DNA of 64,000 nucleotides, from positions 744,001-808,000 of the forward strand of contig CP021423.1 of NCBI GenBank assembly GCA_002162075.1, in the 5' to 3' direction. This stretch comes from Armatimonadetes bacterium Uphvl-Ar1. GTDB lineage: Bacteria > Armatimonadota > Fimbriimonadia > Fimbriimonadales > Fimbriimonadaceae. The notes under the pieces are model-generated. The model ran no database searches. It worked only from the letters and a program-made list of their open reading frames with translations, and was not told the DNA's origin. Positions 16,477-26,180 of this stretch are shown in pieces (position 1 is the first letter of the stretch; each line of letters starts with the position of its first letter). The position numbers and the translations under genes were made by a program.

Positions 16477-17652
16477 ATGGCTGAGACAGTGATTCCGTCG
16501 CGCTTTGGAGAGTTTGGGGGGCGGTATGTTCCCGAGACGTTGGTGCCGGCATTGGACGAATTGACGGCGGCATTTGGGGAAGCGTGGGAAGATTCGGAGT
16601 TTCAAGCGGAGTTTAGGGGACTGTTGAGGGATTATGTTGGTCGTCCGACGCCATTGACCGAGGCTCCTCGGCTGAGTGAGGAAACAGGCTATTTAGTATC
16701 TATTAAGCGCGAGGATCTAAATCATACGGGGGCGCATAAGATCAATAATGCGCTTGGTCAGGTGTTGCTGGCTAAGAGAATGGGCAAGACCCGAATTATT
16801 GCCGAGACGGGGGCGGGTCAGCACGGGGTGGCGACAGCGACAATTTGCGCGAAGATGGGGTTAAAGTGTGTTGTTTATATGGGTGAAGAAGATACGGAGC
16901 GTCAGAGACTGAATGTTTTCCGGATGAAGCTCTTGGGGGCTGAGGTTCGCCCAGTTTCGAGTGGAACGAAGACTTTGAAAGATGCTTTGAATGAGGCGAT
17001 GAGAGACTGGGTGACGAATGTTGAAGACACTCATTACGTTATTGGTACGGCAGCGGGTCCGCATCCTTATCCTTTCATGGTGCGCCAGTTCCACACGGTT
17101 ATTGGCGAGGAAACTCGGGCGCAGTATTTGGAGCGTCATGGTGTATTGCCGGACGTTGGGGTTGCGTGCGTTGGGGGCGGGAGCAATGCGATTGGATTTT
17201 TTCACGCTTTTGTGCCGGATGAGTCGGTTCGGCTCTACGGAGTCGAGGCTGGTGGCGATGGGGTTGCGACGGGTCGCCATGCAGCTCCACTTTCGGCGGG
17301 GAGGCCGGGGGTTTTGCACGGGTCATATTCCTATTTGATGCAGGACGACGAGGGGCAAATTTTGGCAACGGCTTCGGTTTCCGCGGGATTGGATTATCCA
17401 GGAGTTGGGGCGGAGCATAGCTATCTTAAAGATATTGGTCGAGTGACTTATTTGCCAGCGGCGGACGAAGAGGTTTTGGAGGCGTTTAGGTGGCTCTCTG
17501 AGAAAGAGGGCTTGATTCCGGCATTTGAATCAGCTCACGCGTTTGCGGTTTTGCGGCATGGGTTGTGGGAGCCGGGGACTCGGGTTGTGGTGAATTTGAG
17601 TGGTCGGGGCGATAAGGATATGGAGCGGGCTTCTCAGATTTTGAGTCTCTAG
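16477..17652 (+). CDS. trpB: Tryptophan synthase beta chain
   Basis: A 391-residue PLP enzyme that joins indole and serine to give tryptophan. The N-terminus [15 protein letters not shown] is that of TrpB1 proteins. The PLP lysine is K88 in [14 protein letters not shown], followed by [13 protein letters not shown], the phosphate-binding loop [22 protein letters not shown] and [16 protein letters not shown] [16 protein letters not shown]. All catalytic segments appear intact and the length is normal. trpA is not adjacent, so the trp genes are dispersed here. It is on the plus strand 27 bases after the last pilin-module gene and abuts the convergent AraC-type gene. Confidence 0.97.
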   Translation: MAETVIPSRFGEFGGRYVPETLVPALDELTAAFGEAWEDSEFQAEFRGLLRDYVGRPTPLTEAPRLSEETGYLVSIKREDLNHTGAHKINNALGQVLLAKRMGKTRIIAETGAGQHGVATATICAKMGLKCVVYMGEEDTERQRLNVFRMKLLGAEVRPVSSGTKTLKDALNEAMRDWVTNVEDTHYVIGTAAGPHPYPFMVRQFHTVIGEETRAQYLERHGVLPDVGVACVGGGSNAIGFFHAFVPDESVRLYGVEAGGDGVATGRHAAPLSAGRPGVLHGSYSYLMQDDEGQILATASVSAGLDYPGVGAEHSYLKDIGRVTYLPAADEEVLEAFRWLSEKEGLIPAFESAHAFAVLRHGLWEPGTRVVVNLSGRGDKDMERASQILSL

Positions 17653-18570
17653 CTAATCGCAGGGATTTTGGATTCGTAGTTCGCTCGGCAGAAATCCGGT
17701 GAATTCACGCAAAGCGTTACGAATGGCTTGCGGCGATCCAAACCCGCACTGATCTGAGATGAGTGCAATGGAGTCGTTAGAGGAGATTACGCGCTCAATG
17801 GCAATTTCCGTTCGGCACCGGTCAACAAATTCGGGAAAGCCCATATTTGCGGTGGCTTTAAAGAGTCGACTGAGGTGAAAAGGAGAATAACCAGCGACTG
17901 CGGCCGCGCAACTGAGGCTCCAATTGTTTTCTGGACGAGTCTTGATAGCATGGACGAGTTCACCGATTGCTCCTCCAGCCTCGTTGAACAGTGGAGTTAG
18001 CCGAAAGTGCCTGACAGATTTATTCCTCTCGTGAACGAGCATGTTGATCCATGCGAGGTTAAAGTTTGGATACCTATCTAATCGTTCTATTCCTTCGATG
18101 GCTCGTTTGCAGAGATCGCCGACGACTTGAGAGCAGCTGGGCACATGGAACGGTCTTGATTCCATGAGCGAATGTGTAGGTATTGCTGAATGGTTCTTTA
18201 TCCAGTGGGCAAAGAGCCATTGCTGTGGACCGCGACCGAGCAAGATTTGCCATTTCTCGTCCGGGAGAATGTGAATCGCGGTTCCCTGGCTGATAAACAC
18301 GGGAGTTGATTCTTCTTTGATGAGGAGGGCTGAACCAATTGAGCAGTAGAAAATTTTGTGAAATTCGGTTAGCTCGGAGATCATATGGTAGTTGGGAGAA
18401 ACGATAAATCCTTGAAGTGCCTGGATCTCGGGGTAGTTTTCCAAAGCCGTGTATCGGACGTCCGGATCGGAGATCACAGCTTTGTTCAAACCTGGTGACT
18501 CGACCTTCATTATTTGAAGGATACGTGACTCTGCAGGAAATTGTTGGATTTTAGAATTACTTTTAATCAT
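17653..18570 (-). CDS. AraC-family transcriptional regulator, twin 1
   Basis: A 305-residue regulator. The C-terminal 100 residues hold two helix-turn-helix units: AAAVAGYSPFHLSRLFKA and ISDQCGFGSPQAIRNALREF, ending with TGFLPSELR. The N-terminal 180 residues look cupin-like (GSALLIKEESTPVFISQGTAIHILPDEKWQ) and contain LLGRGPQQWLFAHW, which is also in the twin at 19655. The ligand is unknown. It is divergent from asd with about 58 bases between starts, so it may control asd or itself from the shared promoter region. The stop abuts the trpB stop. Confidence 0.88.
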   Translation of the reverse strand: MIKSNSKIQQFPAESRILQIMKVESPGLNKAVISDPDVRYTALENYPEIQALQGFIVSPNYHMISELTEFHKIFYCSIGSALLIKEESTPVFISQGTAIHILPDEKWQILLGRGPQQWLFAHWIKNHSAIPTHSLMESRPFHVPSCSQVVGDLCKRAIEGIERLDRYPNFNLAWINMLVHERNKSVRHFRLTPLFNEAGGAIGELVHAIKTRPENNWSLSCAAAVAGYSPFHLSRLFKATANMGFPEFVDRCRTEIAIERVISSNDSIALISDQCGFGSPQAIRNALREFTGFLPSELRIQNPCD

Positions 18571-18628
18571 TTTTTATCTCCCTTCTAGTCCTGATCGAAA
18601 TTTGCTGAATATCCCTACAATTGAGAGA

Positions 18629-19648
18629 ATGAGTAGTGGACTTTCAGTCGGCGTTGTAGGTGCGACGGGTGCGGTGGGAAACGAGATCTTGGGTTTATTG
18701 CTCCATCGTGGCTGGCCCATTTTGAAACTCGTCGCGTTTGGAAGTTCACGATCTATTGGGCGACCGATCAAATTCGGAAGCAAGGAACTTGCCATTGAAA
18801 ACTTTGACTCTGACCACAATCATGGGCTAGATATTTTATTTTTTGCTACAGATTCAGAAGTTTCTCGTCGTTTTGCGGTGAAATCAGCAAGTTTGAGCAC
18901 CCTGGTTATTGATAATTCGAGTGCCTTTAGGATGGAGCCGGATGTACCATTAGTGATTCCAGAAATCAATTTGGGAGTCGTTCGACCTGATCAATGGTTG
19001 ATCGCGAACCCCAATTGCAGCACGATTATTCTGCTGATGGCGGTTGCCCCTCTCCGGGCGTTGGGTCGGATTCGGCGAATTTTGGTGAGTACGTACCAAT
19101 CAGCGAGCGGAGCGGGTCGCGACGCAATGGTGGAATTGGAGGAGTCGACTCGGGCGTATCTGAATGGTGAGGTATTTGAACCGAAAGTTATGCCTCACCC
19201 TTATGCGTTCAATATTTTTAGTCATAACTCCGAGATTGACGAGTCAGGCTATAACGGTGAGGAAGTGAAGATGATTCTTGAGACTCGGAAGATATTGGGT
19301 GATGCGGAAATTCTGGTTAATCCGACTTGTGTTCGGGTTCCCGTTCTGCGATCTCATAGTGAGTCTATAACGGTTGAGTTTGAAGGGCCTGCTCCTAGAA
19401 TTGATGAAGTGCGTCGGGTTCTTAGTGAATTTTCGGGAGTTCGAGTTGTGGATGATCGAGAGCGGAGTTATTTCCCGATGCCGATTGATGCGAACGGAGG
19501 CGGTGATGTTCTCGTTGGCCGAATCCGTCAGGATGCATCGAACCCGAATGCGATCAGTTTATTCGCATGCGGCGACCAACTATTGAAAGGAGCTGCGCTG
19601 AATGCAGTCCAGATCGCAGAGGGATTATTCGACCGGTTTGGTCTGTAG
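18629..19648 (+). CDS. asd: Aspartate-semialdehyde dehydrogenase
   Basis: A 339-residue enzyme that reduces aspartyl phosphate to aspartate semialdehyde, the branch point to lysine/diaminopimelate, threonine and methionine. ATG 18629 follows GAGAGA and gives the NADP-binding start VGVVGATGAVGNE. The nucleophile is C130 in ANPNCSTI; QSASGAGRDAM and the CVRVPVLRSHSESI segment with the catalytic His are present. It lies between two AraC-type regulators, one divergent upstream and one convergent downstream. As the first step towards diaminopimelate it supplies the MurE substrate of the cell-wall cluster further along. Confidence 0.96.
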   Translation: MSSGLSVGVVGATGAVGNEILGLLLHRGWPILKLVAFGSSRSIGRPIKFGSKELAIENFDSDHNHGLDILFFATDSEVSRRFAVKSASLSTLVIDNSSAFRMEPDVPLVIPEINLGVVRPDQWLIANPNCSTIILLMAVAPLRALGRIRRILVSTYQSASGAGRDAMVELEESTRAYLNGEVFEPKVMPHPYAFNIFSHNSEIDESGYNGEEVKMILETRKILGDAEILVNPTCVRVPVLRSHSESITVEFEGPAPRIDEVRRVLSEFSGVRVVDDRERSYFPMPIDANGGGDVLVGRIRQDASNPNAISLFACGDQLLKGAALNAVQIAEGLFDRFGL

Positions 19649-19654
19649 AAAAGG

Positions 19655-20578
19655 TTACTCTCCGCCTCGTCCTCTTAATTCGGTGGGGAGGAATCCAGTG
19701 TGTTCGCGGATAGCAGTTCTCATGGCTTGAGGAGTACCGAAGCCACATTGTTCCGAGATCATATGCATGGGTGTGTGGGAATGAAGGATGAGTGGGATTG
19801 CCGCTTCGGTTCGGCAGAGTTCAACAAATTTTGGGAGTCCGACGGCGAGGTTGGCTCTGAAGATTCTTGAAAGATGAAATGGAGAGTATCCGGCCACTTG
19901 GGCGGCGCGAGCGAGATTCCAATCCGTTTGCGGGCTTGCGAGAATTGCTTCTAGAAGGAGTTGGAGGTTTTCTTCAAATTCACCGGATGAACGAGTGAAT
20001 TTGAACGGAGTGTTGTTGGTCGTTCGATCGTGGATTTGCGAATTGATCCATGCGAGGAGCAGGTGCGGAACGTCATCAGTTGCACCATCTCGGAGGCAAA
20101 TCTCACGGGTGAGCGCCTTGGATGATTCACTTGTTTTGTCCAAATGAAAAATGGCATATGGTTCAGAAACGGACGGAACGAAGTGACCAGTTGGTTCCCA
20201 ATATGCCGTGAGCCAGTTGTGCTCTCCTCGACCGAGCAAGAGGTCGCAGACGAAATTTTCGGCTAGATAGATACATGATCCGGCAGAGACAAATGTTGTT
20301 TTGCCGTCCTCATCAATCAAGAGTGCGGTGCCGGTTAGAATTTGGAGATAGCGGGCGAAGTCCGGTTCTCTTGAGATTGGGTGATAAACGGGAGATTCGA
20401 GGTCACAGAGTCGGTGGAGGAATCGCGGGAACCCTAGTGGTCTGGTAAGTCCGTTCTGATAACGCGGTTTGTCTGCATCTAGAGCTATGTCGTAAATAGG
20501 TGGGGTAACGAGAGCCGTAGACCCAGTGGCTCTTATCTTTCGTTCTTTACCGTTTTCATTTTCTTGGAGGTAGCTCAT
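19655..20578 (-). CDS. AraC-family transcriptional regulator, twin 2
   Basis: A 307-residue paralogue of the regulator at 17653. The C-terminal half has AAQVAGYSPFHLSRIFRA and ISEQCGFGTPQAMRTAIREHTGFLPTEL. The N-terminal half shares GTALLIDEDGKTTFVSAGS and LLGRGEHNWLTAYW with the twin, so both the sensor and DNA-binding parts descend from one ancestor. Its stop is seven bases from the convergent asd stop. Together the twins bracket asd, which suggests either local duplication with asd inserted or coordinated control. The effector is not predictable. Confidence 0.88.
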   Translation of the reverse strand: MSYLQENENGKERKIRATGSTALVTPPIYDIALDADKPRYQNGLTRPLGFPRFLHRLCDLESPVYHPISREPDFARYLQILTGTALLIDEDGKTTFVSAGSCIYLAENFVCDLLLGRGEHNWLTAYWEPTGHFVPSVSEPYAIFHLDKTSESSKALTREICLRDGATDDVPHLLLAWINSQIHDRTTNNTPFKFTRSSGEFEENLQLLLEAILASPQTDWNLARAAQVAGYSPFHLSRIFRANLAVGLPKFVELCRTEAAIPLILHSHTPMHMISEQCGFGTPQAMRTAIREHTGFLPTELRGRGGE

Positions 20579-20688
20579 TATCTCTTTGGCTCGTTCGTTG
20601 TTTTGGCAACTATGCTCCAGTGGGGTCTTTGGATAATCTTCGGAAGATTTGGCTCGTTTGTTCCAAAAGTTGGAGAAAAACCACTAAA

Positions 20689-20710
20689 GTTGCCTTTAAG
20701 GACAGGCAAC
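20689..20710 (-). terminator. Probable terminator downstream of the DUF1501 gene
   Basis: On the minus strand GTTGCCT pairs perfectly with AGGCAAC around an eight-base loop and is followed by TTTAGTGGTTTTT. It lies about 90 bases after the DUF1501 stop, within a 219-base gap in which I see no convincing gene. Confidence 0.5.
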
Positions 20711-20797
20711 AGGGCAAAGTAATTGTTCCTGAAAACTCATTTAGTCCTGGAATGAAAGACCCGGTGAATACGAATTCTGGGTTCAATGTTAACGGGA

Positions 20798-22105
20798 CTA
20801 TAAGATTTTTTGAGTCTGATGAGTTAGTCCTGGGAATAGCTCCTCGGTTTGCATATTCTTGAGATGAGTTGTTGAGATGTCAGCGAGGATGTTGCGATAA
20901 TCGGTTGTCACCTGAAGATCTCCGGGGCCAGTTAGACTGTCCGGAACAAGGGTTGGCCAATCGCCATAGACTTTTCCACCATTGACAGGCTCACCCAGAA
21001 GGATCATGCACCCTCCGGCTCCGTGGTCAGTACCGAGGCCCGAGTTTTCGGCGACGCGGCGACCGAATTCAGTTTGAACACATATGACGATTCGGTTCAT
21101 ATCTGATTTGAGATCGGTGCGAAATGCGGCGATCGAGTCGGCAACATCTTTGAGGAGTTCATAAAGCCACCCTTCTGTATTGCCTTGCGTAATGTGGCTA
21201 TCCCAGCCTACGCTATCGAGGCATGCCACTTCGAGCCCAACATCTTGTTTGATCAGAAAGGCGGTTTCACGAAATGCTTGTCCGAGTTGCGTATTTGGAT
21301 AGTTTGCGCCGGAAGACGGTTGATAACTGCGGGGGTCTTGTTCGTTGAGGAGTTTGAGGACACGAAGAGTGTCGCGACCGGCGGCGGCAATTTCGTTATC
21401 TCCTCGGTCGTAAAGCGCGGTGAGGTCTTGATGCCAGTTTTTTGAGTCGTTTTGAAGACGATATTCGGATAGATGATTTATGGCGAGGGCACCGTTGGCG
21501 CCGCTGAGGGAGTCGGGCATTGTGCTGCTAAATGCAACGGCGCGCAAGGGTGCTTGCCGCTCGGAGGTTGAATTGAGATGGCGCGCGAGCCATCCTCCGT
21601 TGACCCGACCAACTTCGTTTTTCAGACCAAGTTCCATGGTTGACATGGCTTGAAAATGGCTGTGGGTGGTGTCATAGCTGCCGACGGCATGGACGAACGC
21701 GAGATTGCCCTCGGCGTAATCGGGAAAGAGGGGCAAGAGGGCGGGGTTGACGCCGAAAAATCCGTCAAGGTCAGTTAGGCGTTGACGTTCTGGTTTGTTG
21801 GATTTGGGTTGGGCTATGGCAAGGCTCGGTCGAAGCCGGTAGTAGTCATCTTCTCCGTATGGGGCGACGATGTTCAGCCCGTCGGCACCGCCGCGCAGGA
21901 ATAGGGAAACAAAAATTGGTCCGTTACTTCGGTCGGAACGAATGTAAGCCTGCCCAAGTGCGGTCTTTGATCCAGCCCACCAGACTCCACCTGCGATAAG
22001 GGAAGCGGATGCGGTGAGAATTTGTCGGCGGGAGAATTGGGGTTGAGGACGGTCGAGACGACCGTCTCCGTCGCAGAAAGTCCAGTTGTGGTTTTTCATC
22101 GCCAT
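20798..22105 (-). CDS. DUF1501 family protein, Tat-exported
   Basis: A 435-residue protein. A twin-arginine motif (QFSRRQILTASASLIAGG) is near residue 25. SLFLRGGADGLNIVAPYGEDDYY, HPAL-type and TTHSHFQAMSTMELG segments, WDSHITQGN, and TEFGRRVAENSGLGTDHGAGG match DUF1501, a metal-binding, sulfatase/alkaline-phosphatase-fold family usually encoded next to DUF1800. The biochemical role of these pairs is not established; they are common in Planctomycetota, Armatimonadota and soil bacteria. The start overlaps the end of the upstream DUF1800 gene by ten bases. Confidence 0.92.
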   Translation of the reverse strand: MAMKNHNWTFCDGDGRLDRPQPQFSRRQILTASASLIAGGVWWAGSKTALGQAYIRSDRSNGPIFVSLFLRGGADGLNIVAPYGEDDYYRLRPSLAIAQPKSNKPERQRLTDLDGFFGVNPALLPLFPDYAEGNLAFVHAVGSYDTTHSHFQAMSTMELGLKNEVGRVNGGWLARHLNSTSERQAPLRAVAFSSTMPDSLSGANGALAINHLSEYRLQNDSKNWHQDLTALYDRGDNEIAAAGRDTLRVLKLLNEQDPRSYQPSSGANYPNTQLGQAFRETAFLIKQDVGLEVACLDSVGWDSHITQGNTEGWLYELLKDVADSIAAFRTDLKSDMNRIVICVQTEFGRRVAENSGLGTDHGAGGCMILLGEPVNGGKVYGDWPTLVPDSLTGPGDLQVTTDYRNILADISTTHLKNMQTEELFPGLTHQTQKIL

Positions 22106-23529
22106 TGATATTCCGGTGAGGCTAGGGCCAGTGCGATTTGCATTGGCAAGGGTTTTGACTTGAGAACTTGGTTGAGATTTTTCAGCTGTTTGTTGGAGGG
22201 ATCACGACGAAAGGCGATGGCTACGCCGGATGGGATAGGGAGGTTTTCGGCTGTTCTTTTGGGGTCTATGTTGGTGTTGTCCAATCCTTTATTTGTAAGT
22301 CGAGAAGCGAAATTCCACCTTGGGAGAAGGGATGCGGTCCATGCAGTCGGCTCGGTTGGGAATCCGTCGGGCATAGGCCAGAGGTAGAGGGGTTGCCCCA
22401 TTTCGGCAAGAAGGTTTTGAACTGGGAGCCCGGCATCGGTGGCAGCGTCAGTGGCGCGTAAAGCACTGACGATGAAATCTAGGGGGCGCTTAATGACGGG
22501 CTCTGTTGAGGTTGGAAATTCGCGATGGATGATGCGGAGGAGGGCAGGGATATTGCCTTCGGTTTTCAGAAATGTTTCGGCCATTTCAGCTTGACATTTG
22601 TGATCAGGATCGCCGAGGAAGTAGTCGCAGAGTTTGCGAGTGATGTGACGAGCCGTGCTGGGGTGGAGAGCGGCGAGGCGGACGACGGTTTCACCATCCG
22701 AGATGTCACCACCAGCAGGGATTTTGGTGCCGAGGACAACTTTTTCTTCCTTGTCGTGTATTTCGTCGATAAACAAGAATGCCCCTTTCTTTTTGAGGAA
22801 TCCGCGTTCTTCGGACCATCCCGTGAAGCATCGAGCGGCTTCCATGACGTCCTTCTGCGTGTATCCTCCTTCGACCCCGAGGGTGTGGAGTTCGAGGAGT
22901 TCTCGTGCGTAGTTCTCGTTGGGGTGTGCGGCGGTGGAAGCTTGTTGATCGAGATAGAGGAGCATGGCGGTGGATTTCGCTGAAGCCATGATCATGTCGG
23001 GAAAATTGCCCAGAGCATGTTTTCGGATTACGTTTCGTTCATCCCATGGTTTGCGATAGACCGCGAGACCCTTTTTGGCATAGATGTTAAAGTGATTTGT
23101 CCAGAAATCAACCATCCGTTCGCGGAGTTGCCAGGGGGAGTACGTGGCACGAAGGATAGCGGCTTGTTGCATTTGGGCGATGATGGCTTCTTCTTTCCAG
23201 TCGCGGAGATCCCAGGGGCCGAGGTGATTGATTTCAAGTCTTTCGAGCCGAGTTACGAGGTGGGTTGGCTCGTCATCCGTTGGATTGATCTGAGATTCGA
23301 ACCATGTATGTGGAGTGGACTGATTGAACTGTTCGAGGTCAGCGGAGTTCGGGCCAAATCCGAATCGGTTCAGGGTGGCTACGGCAATATCGTCTTGGGG
23401 CAGGGGAGGGGCAATTGGGCTTCTGGCGGCTTCGTAAGCTGCATTGGCGGCCCGATTGCATCCGGTAAGAGCGATGGTGCCGATTCCGGCAGCAGTGAAT
23501 CCGAGGGCTTCGCGGCGGGTGAGTTTCAT
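22096..23529 (-). CDS. DUF1800 family protein, Tat lipoprotein
   Basis: A 477-residue protein from ATG 23529. The frame extends to 23796 but that part lies antisense-free over another gene and is low-complexity; the Tat/lipoprotein signal LTRREALGFTAAGIGTIALTGC fixes the start. The body has LNRFGFGPN, MVDFWTNHFNIY, HALGNFPDMI, NENYARELLELHTLGV and ARCFTGW, all DUF1800 hallmarks. Function of the family is unknown, but it is nearly always paired with DUF1501, as here, and the pair is thought to act together outside the cytoplasmic membrane. Overlap with DUF1501 supports co-translation. Confidence 0.92.
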   Translation of the reverse strand: MKLTRREALGFTAAGIGTIALTGCNRAANAAYEAARSPIAPPLPQDDIAVATLNRFGFGPNSADLEQFNQSTPHTWFESQINPTDDEPTHLVTRLERLEINHLGPWDLRDWKEEAIIAQMQQAAILRATYSPWQLRERMVDFWTNHFNIYAKKGLAVYRKPWDERNVIRKHALGNFPDMIMASAKSTAMLLYLDQQASTAAHPNENYARELLELHTLGVEGGYTQKDVMEAARCFTGWSEERGFLKKKGAFLFIDEIHDKEEKVVLGTKIPAGGDISDGETVVRLAALHPSTARHITRKLCDYFLGDPDHKCQAEMAETFLKTEGNIPALLRIIHREFPTSTEPVIKRPLDFIVSALRATDAATDAGLPVQNLLAEMGQPLYLWPMPDGFPTEPTAWTASLLPRWNFASRLTNKGLDNTNIDPKRTAENLPIPSGVAIAFRRDPSNKQLKNLNQVLKSKPLPMQIALALASPEYQWR

Positions 23530-23554
23530 TGCTTTGATTACCTTGACTTCGAGT

Positions 23555-24076
23555 TTAGGATTCTGCTCGTTGCCAGGGGGTTTCGACAGCTCGGCGGCTG
23601 AGGAATCCGTGGGCGAAGGAGCCAACGGAGGCGAAGAGAATGATGGGGGCAAAGAAGAACCAGCCGAGGAACGGAATGTTGAGTGCCCCGATGATGAGTC
23701 CGGCGGCGCGAACGGTAGCGGGGAAAAGCGCCATGGCTCCATTTTCGGCGGAGCTTCGAATGCGGTCGCTTGTGAGGCGTGTGAGACCTGCTCCACCTAC
23801 TGCAGCACATCCGAGGAATGCAAGGGCAAGAAACAAAGCGAGGATTTTAGTGAGCTGGATTGGGAGGGCAGCGAGGAGAACGACTAGGAAAATCGCGGGG
23901 GTGAGGAGTCCGGCTCCGACCGCAATTGTTCGACCGGGGTTGTTATCGAGTTGGTGGGCCATCTTTGCGGCTCGCGCCGGGAGAAGGATGCTAAAGAAGA
24001 CCATTCCGCAGAAGAGGGAGAGGCTGAAGAGGGCGATTCCGCCGAAGACCATCAATACGTCGCCAATTGTTGTCAT
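23555..24076 (-). CDS. Hypothetical polytopic membrane protein
   Basis: About 173 residues with three to four hydrophobic helices (for example VFGGIALFSLSLFCGMVFF and IGALNIPFLGWFFFAPIILF) and a basic C-terminus. I recognise no family. ATG 24076 is preferred, with AAGGAG about 12 bases upstream; ATG 24103 is possible. It is 25 bases upstream of the DUF1800 gene on the same strand, so the three genes may form one operon. A long antisense frame over the same DNA lacks hydrophobic or domain features. Confidence 0.6.
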   Translation of the reverse strand: MTTIGDVLMVFGGIALFSLSLFCGMVFFSILLPARAAKMAHQLDNNPGRTIAVGAGLLTPAIFLVVLLAALPIQLTKILALFLALAFLGCAAVGGAGLTRLTSDRIRSSAENGAMALFPATVRAAGLIIGALNIPFLGWFFFAPIILFASVGSFAHGFLSRRAVETPWQRAES

Positions 24077-24242
24077 GATTTTGGATTTCTCCTTGGATGT
24101 CATCTTAAGGGACTTTTTTGAGAGACCAAATGATTTGTTCCGAGCGGGTCTTCTGCCTGGGTCATTGGTTGGTCATTTTGGACGGAAGTCCCGAGGACAT
24201 CTTTGAAAACCGTAAGGAGTGTGGTTTTAGGTTCAAAGTGCT

Positions 24243-26180
24243 ATGATTGGGGGGATGGTTGCGCTGGTTTTGACAGGTTTATTTTGCCTTGCGGTCACGC
24301 TGGGTTTCCGGGGTCTGTTGGCGCGCTGGTTGGATGACTTGGATCCCCAGGAAGCCTATGGGGTGGCAGGATTGGTCGGACTTGGGCTTTGCGGCACGCT
24401 GGCGGTTGGGATCGGTTTGATTCCAGGAGCTTTGCGTTTTGGGACGATCGGGATTGGACTCCTGGTTTTGGTTTTAGCGGCTTGGGGAGCAAAGAAATAC
24501 GGGTCAGGGCTTCTGAACTCGGGCAAACCGGAAACTATTGGTTTGGCAGGGGCAGGATTGCTCGCTTTGATGGCCTTCTTCCCGATGGTGGCTTCACAGA
24601 CGCCAAGTACGACGATGGATTGGGACTCGTTGGCGTATCATTTGGCGGTTCCGAAGCTTTGGCTTGAAGCGAATCAAGTCACTTGGGTGCAAACGATACA
24701 CCACTCGAATTTTCCGTTTGCATTGGATGGGTTGTATCTTTTTGGTTTGCAGTGGGGGGATGAGTTTGGGGCAAAGGCATTTATGTTTTTTGTGATGCTC
24801 ATTGGAGCGCGTGCACTCTTTGGATTGGCCCGCAGATGGGGCGCGGGCGAGTGGGCGATTTTGGCACCAATTGCTTTTGTGGCTTCTCCGGTTGTGCTTT
24901 GGGAGTCGGGCACGGCCTATATAGATGCGGGTCACGGGCTTTTTGCCGGATTGGGGGTTTTGTACGTTGCGGAAATGGTTTATAGAATTAGCCGGGAAGA
25001 GGAAGTCGGTGGATTGGCTCTGGTCTCTGGATTGTGTTGGGGGTTAGCATTAGGGACGAAGTTGACAGGTTTGCAGACTTTCTTTGCGGCGGGTCTGTTG
25101 TTCTTGATTTTTGGGGCGAAAAGGATGGGCAAGGTGGGGAAGCCGGTCGGAGTGGTTGCGGGAGTGGCACTCGTCGTGGCAGGCCTATGGTTCTTGAAAT
25201 CTGCTGTGTTCACGGGAAATCCCGTTTTCCCATTCTTTTACGAGCAGCTTGGTGGGCGCGGATGGGATCAGTGGCGGGCGGATATTTATAGGAATGAGCA
25301 ACAGACTTTCGGAGTTGGGAAAGATTTGATGTCGATTGGTCATGCGGTTTTGGGTTTGGGATACCAGCCGGGGCGGTATGTGAACCCAGGTCAGACGGTG
25401 GGGATGGGATTTCCGACAGGGGCGGTGGGATTCTTGACGTTGCTGACCTTTGTATTTTGGGCGGTCTCTGGGAAGAAGGGGCCACGTGAACGATTTGTTT
25501 TGGCTTGGGTTGGATTGTCGTTTTTGATGTGGTTCGTATTGAGTCAGCAGAGTCGCTACTTAACATTTTTGGTTGTCCCGGCTGCAGTTTTGGTTGCATT
25601 GGCCCCGAAGCGCATTTCGATGGGAAAAGTATTGGCAGGGGCGGCTGTGGTCCAAGCGCTTGTAAGCATTTATGTTCTTGTTAATTTTGGATTTGCGGAT
25701 CAGTGGAAAGTTGCGACAGGGAACATGTCTCCGGCGGATTACCGGAAAAAGACGACCAGTTTTGCATCGATGGCGGATGTGATCAATAACAATTCTGAGG
25801 TGACCGAGGTGGCTCTATTTGATGAGGTTTTTGGATTTTTGCTGGATAAGAAGTATTTTTGGGCGAATCCGGGTCACAGCGATCGGTTGCCGTTTGAAAA
25901 GATGGTGAGCGGGGATGACTTGGCTGATGAACTGGCGAGACAAGGCGTTAGCCATGTCTATTTGTCCAATGCGTTTTCGGATCGTGCTTCAGTAACAAAG
26001 TGGCTCGCTTCGGCGGGAATGATTGCTGATTTGTCGTGGGCAGAAGATGAACGGGCGGCAATGCTGGCGAATCGGGAGATTTCGTGGAAAGTGCTTCTGG
26101 CGGATGCCGTCCGATCGGGTCGGCTCACGATTGCGAGTGAGCCAGTTGATCCGAGGGGATTGCTCTTTAAGGTGAACTAG
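24243..26180 (+). CDS. GT-C-fold-like polytopic membrane protein (possible glycosyltransferase)
   Basis: A 645-residue membrane protein with roughly a dozen hydrophobic helices over residues 1-460 and a soluble C-terminal region of about 150 residues. After the second helix group the loop MDWDSLAYHLAVPKLWL puts Asp in an extracytoplasmic loop, as in GT-C transferases of the ArnT/PMT type that use polyprenyl-phosphate sugars; HHSNFPFALDGLYLFGLQWG and ARRWGAGEWAILAPIAF fit such proteins. The donor and acceptor are not predictable. The C-terminal part (DEVFGFLLDKKYFWANPGH, VSHVYLSN) resembles the periplasmic domain of these enzymes. Its stop overlaps the DUF899 stop by four bases. Confidence 0.6.
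   Translation: MIGGMVALVLTGLFCLAVTLGFRGLLARWLDDLDPQEAYGVAGLVGLGLCGTLAVGIGLIPGALRFGTIGIGLLVLVLAAWGAKKYGSGLLNSGKPETIGLAGAGLLALMAFFPMVASQTPSTTMDWDSLAYHLAVPKLWLEANQVTWVQTIHHSNFPFALDGLYLFGLQWGDEFGAKAFMFFVMLIGARALFGLARRWGAGEWAILAPIAFVASPVVLWESGTAYIDAGHGLFAGLGVLYVAEMVYRISREEEVGGLALVSGLCWGLALGTKLTGLQTFFAAGLLFLIFGAKRMGKVGKPVGVVAGVALVVAGLWFLKSAVFTGNPVFPFFYEQLGGRGWDQWRADIYRNEQQTFGVGKDLMSIGHAVLGLGYQPGRYVNPGQTVGMGFPTGAVGFLTLLTFVFWAVSGKKGPRERFVLAWVGLSFLMWFVLSQQSRYLTFLVVPAAVLVALAPKRISMGKVLAGAAVVQALVSIYVLVNFGFADQWKVATGNMSPADYRKKTTSFASMADVINNNSEVTEVALFDEVFGFLLDKKYFWANPGHSDRLPFEKMVSGDDLADELARQGVSHVYLSNAFSDRASVTKWLASAGMIADLSWAEDERAAMLANREISWKVLLADAVRSGRLTIASEPVDPRGLLFKVN

Noticed and set aside
20620..20862. 80-codon plus-strand ORF between the AraC-type and DUF1501 genes.
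   Set aside because: No domain, signal or ribosome site; the end overlaps the DUF1501 gene antisense and the region contains a minus-strand hairpin instead.
23530..23796. N-terminal 89-codon extension of the DUF1800 protein.
   Set aside because: It is low-complexity, overlaps a membrane-protein gene in another frame, and would bury the Tat/lipoprotein signal.
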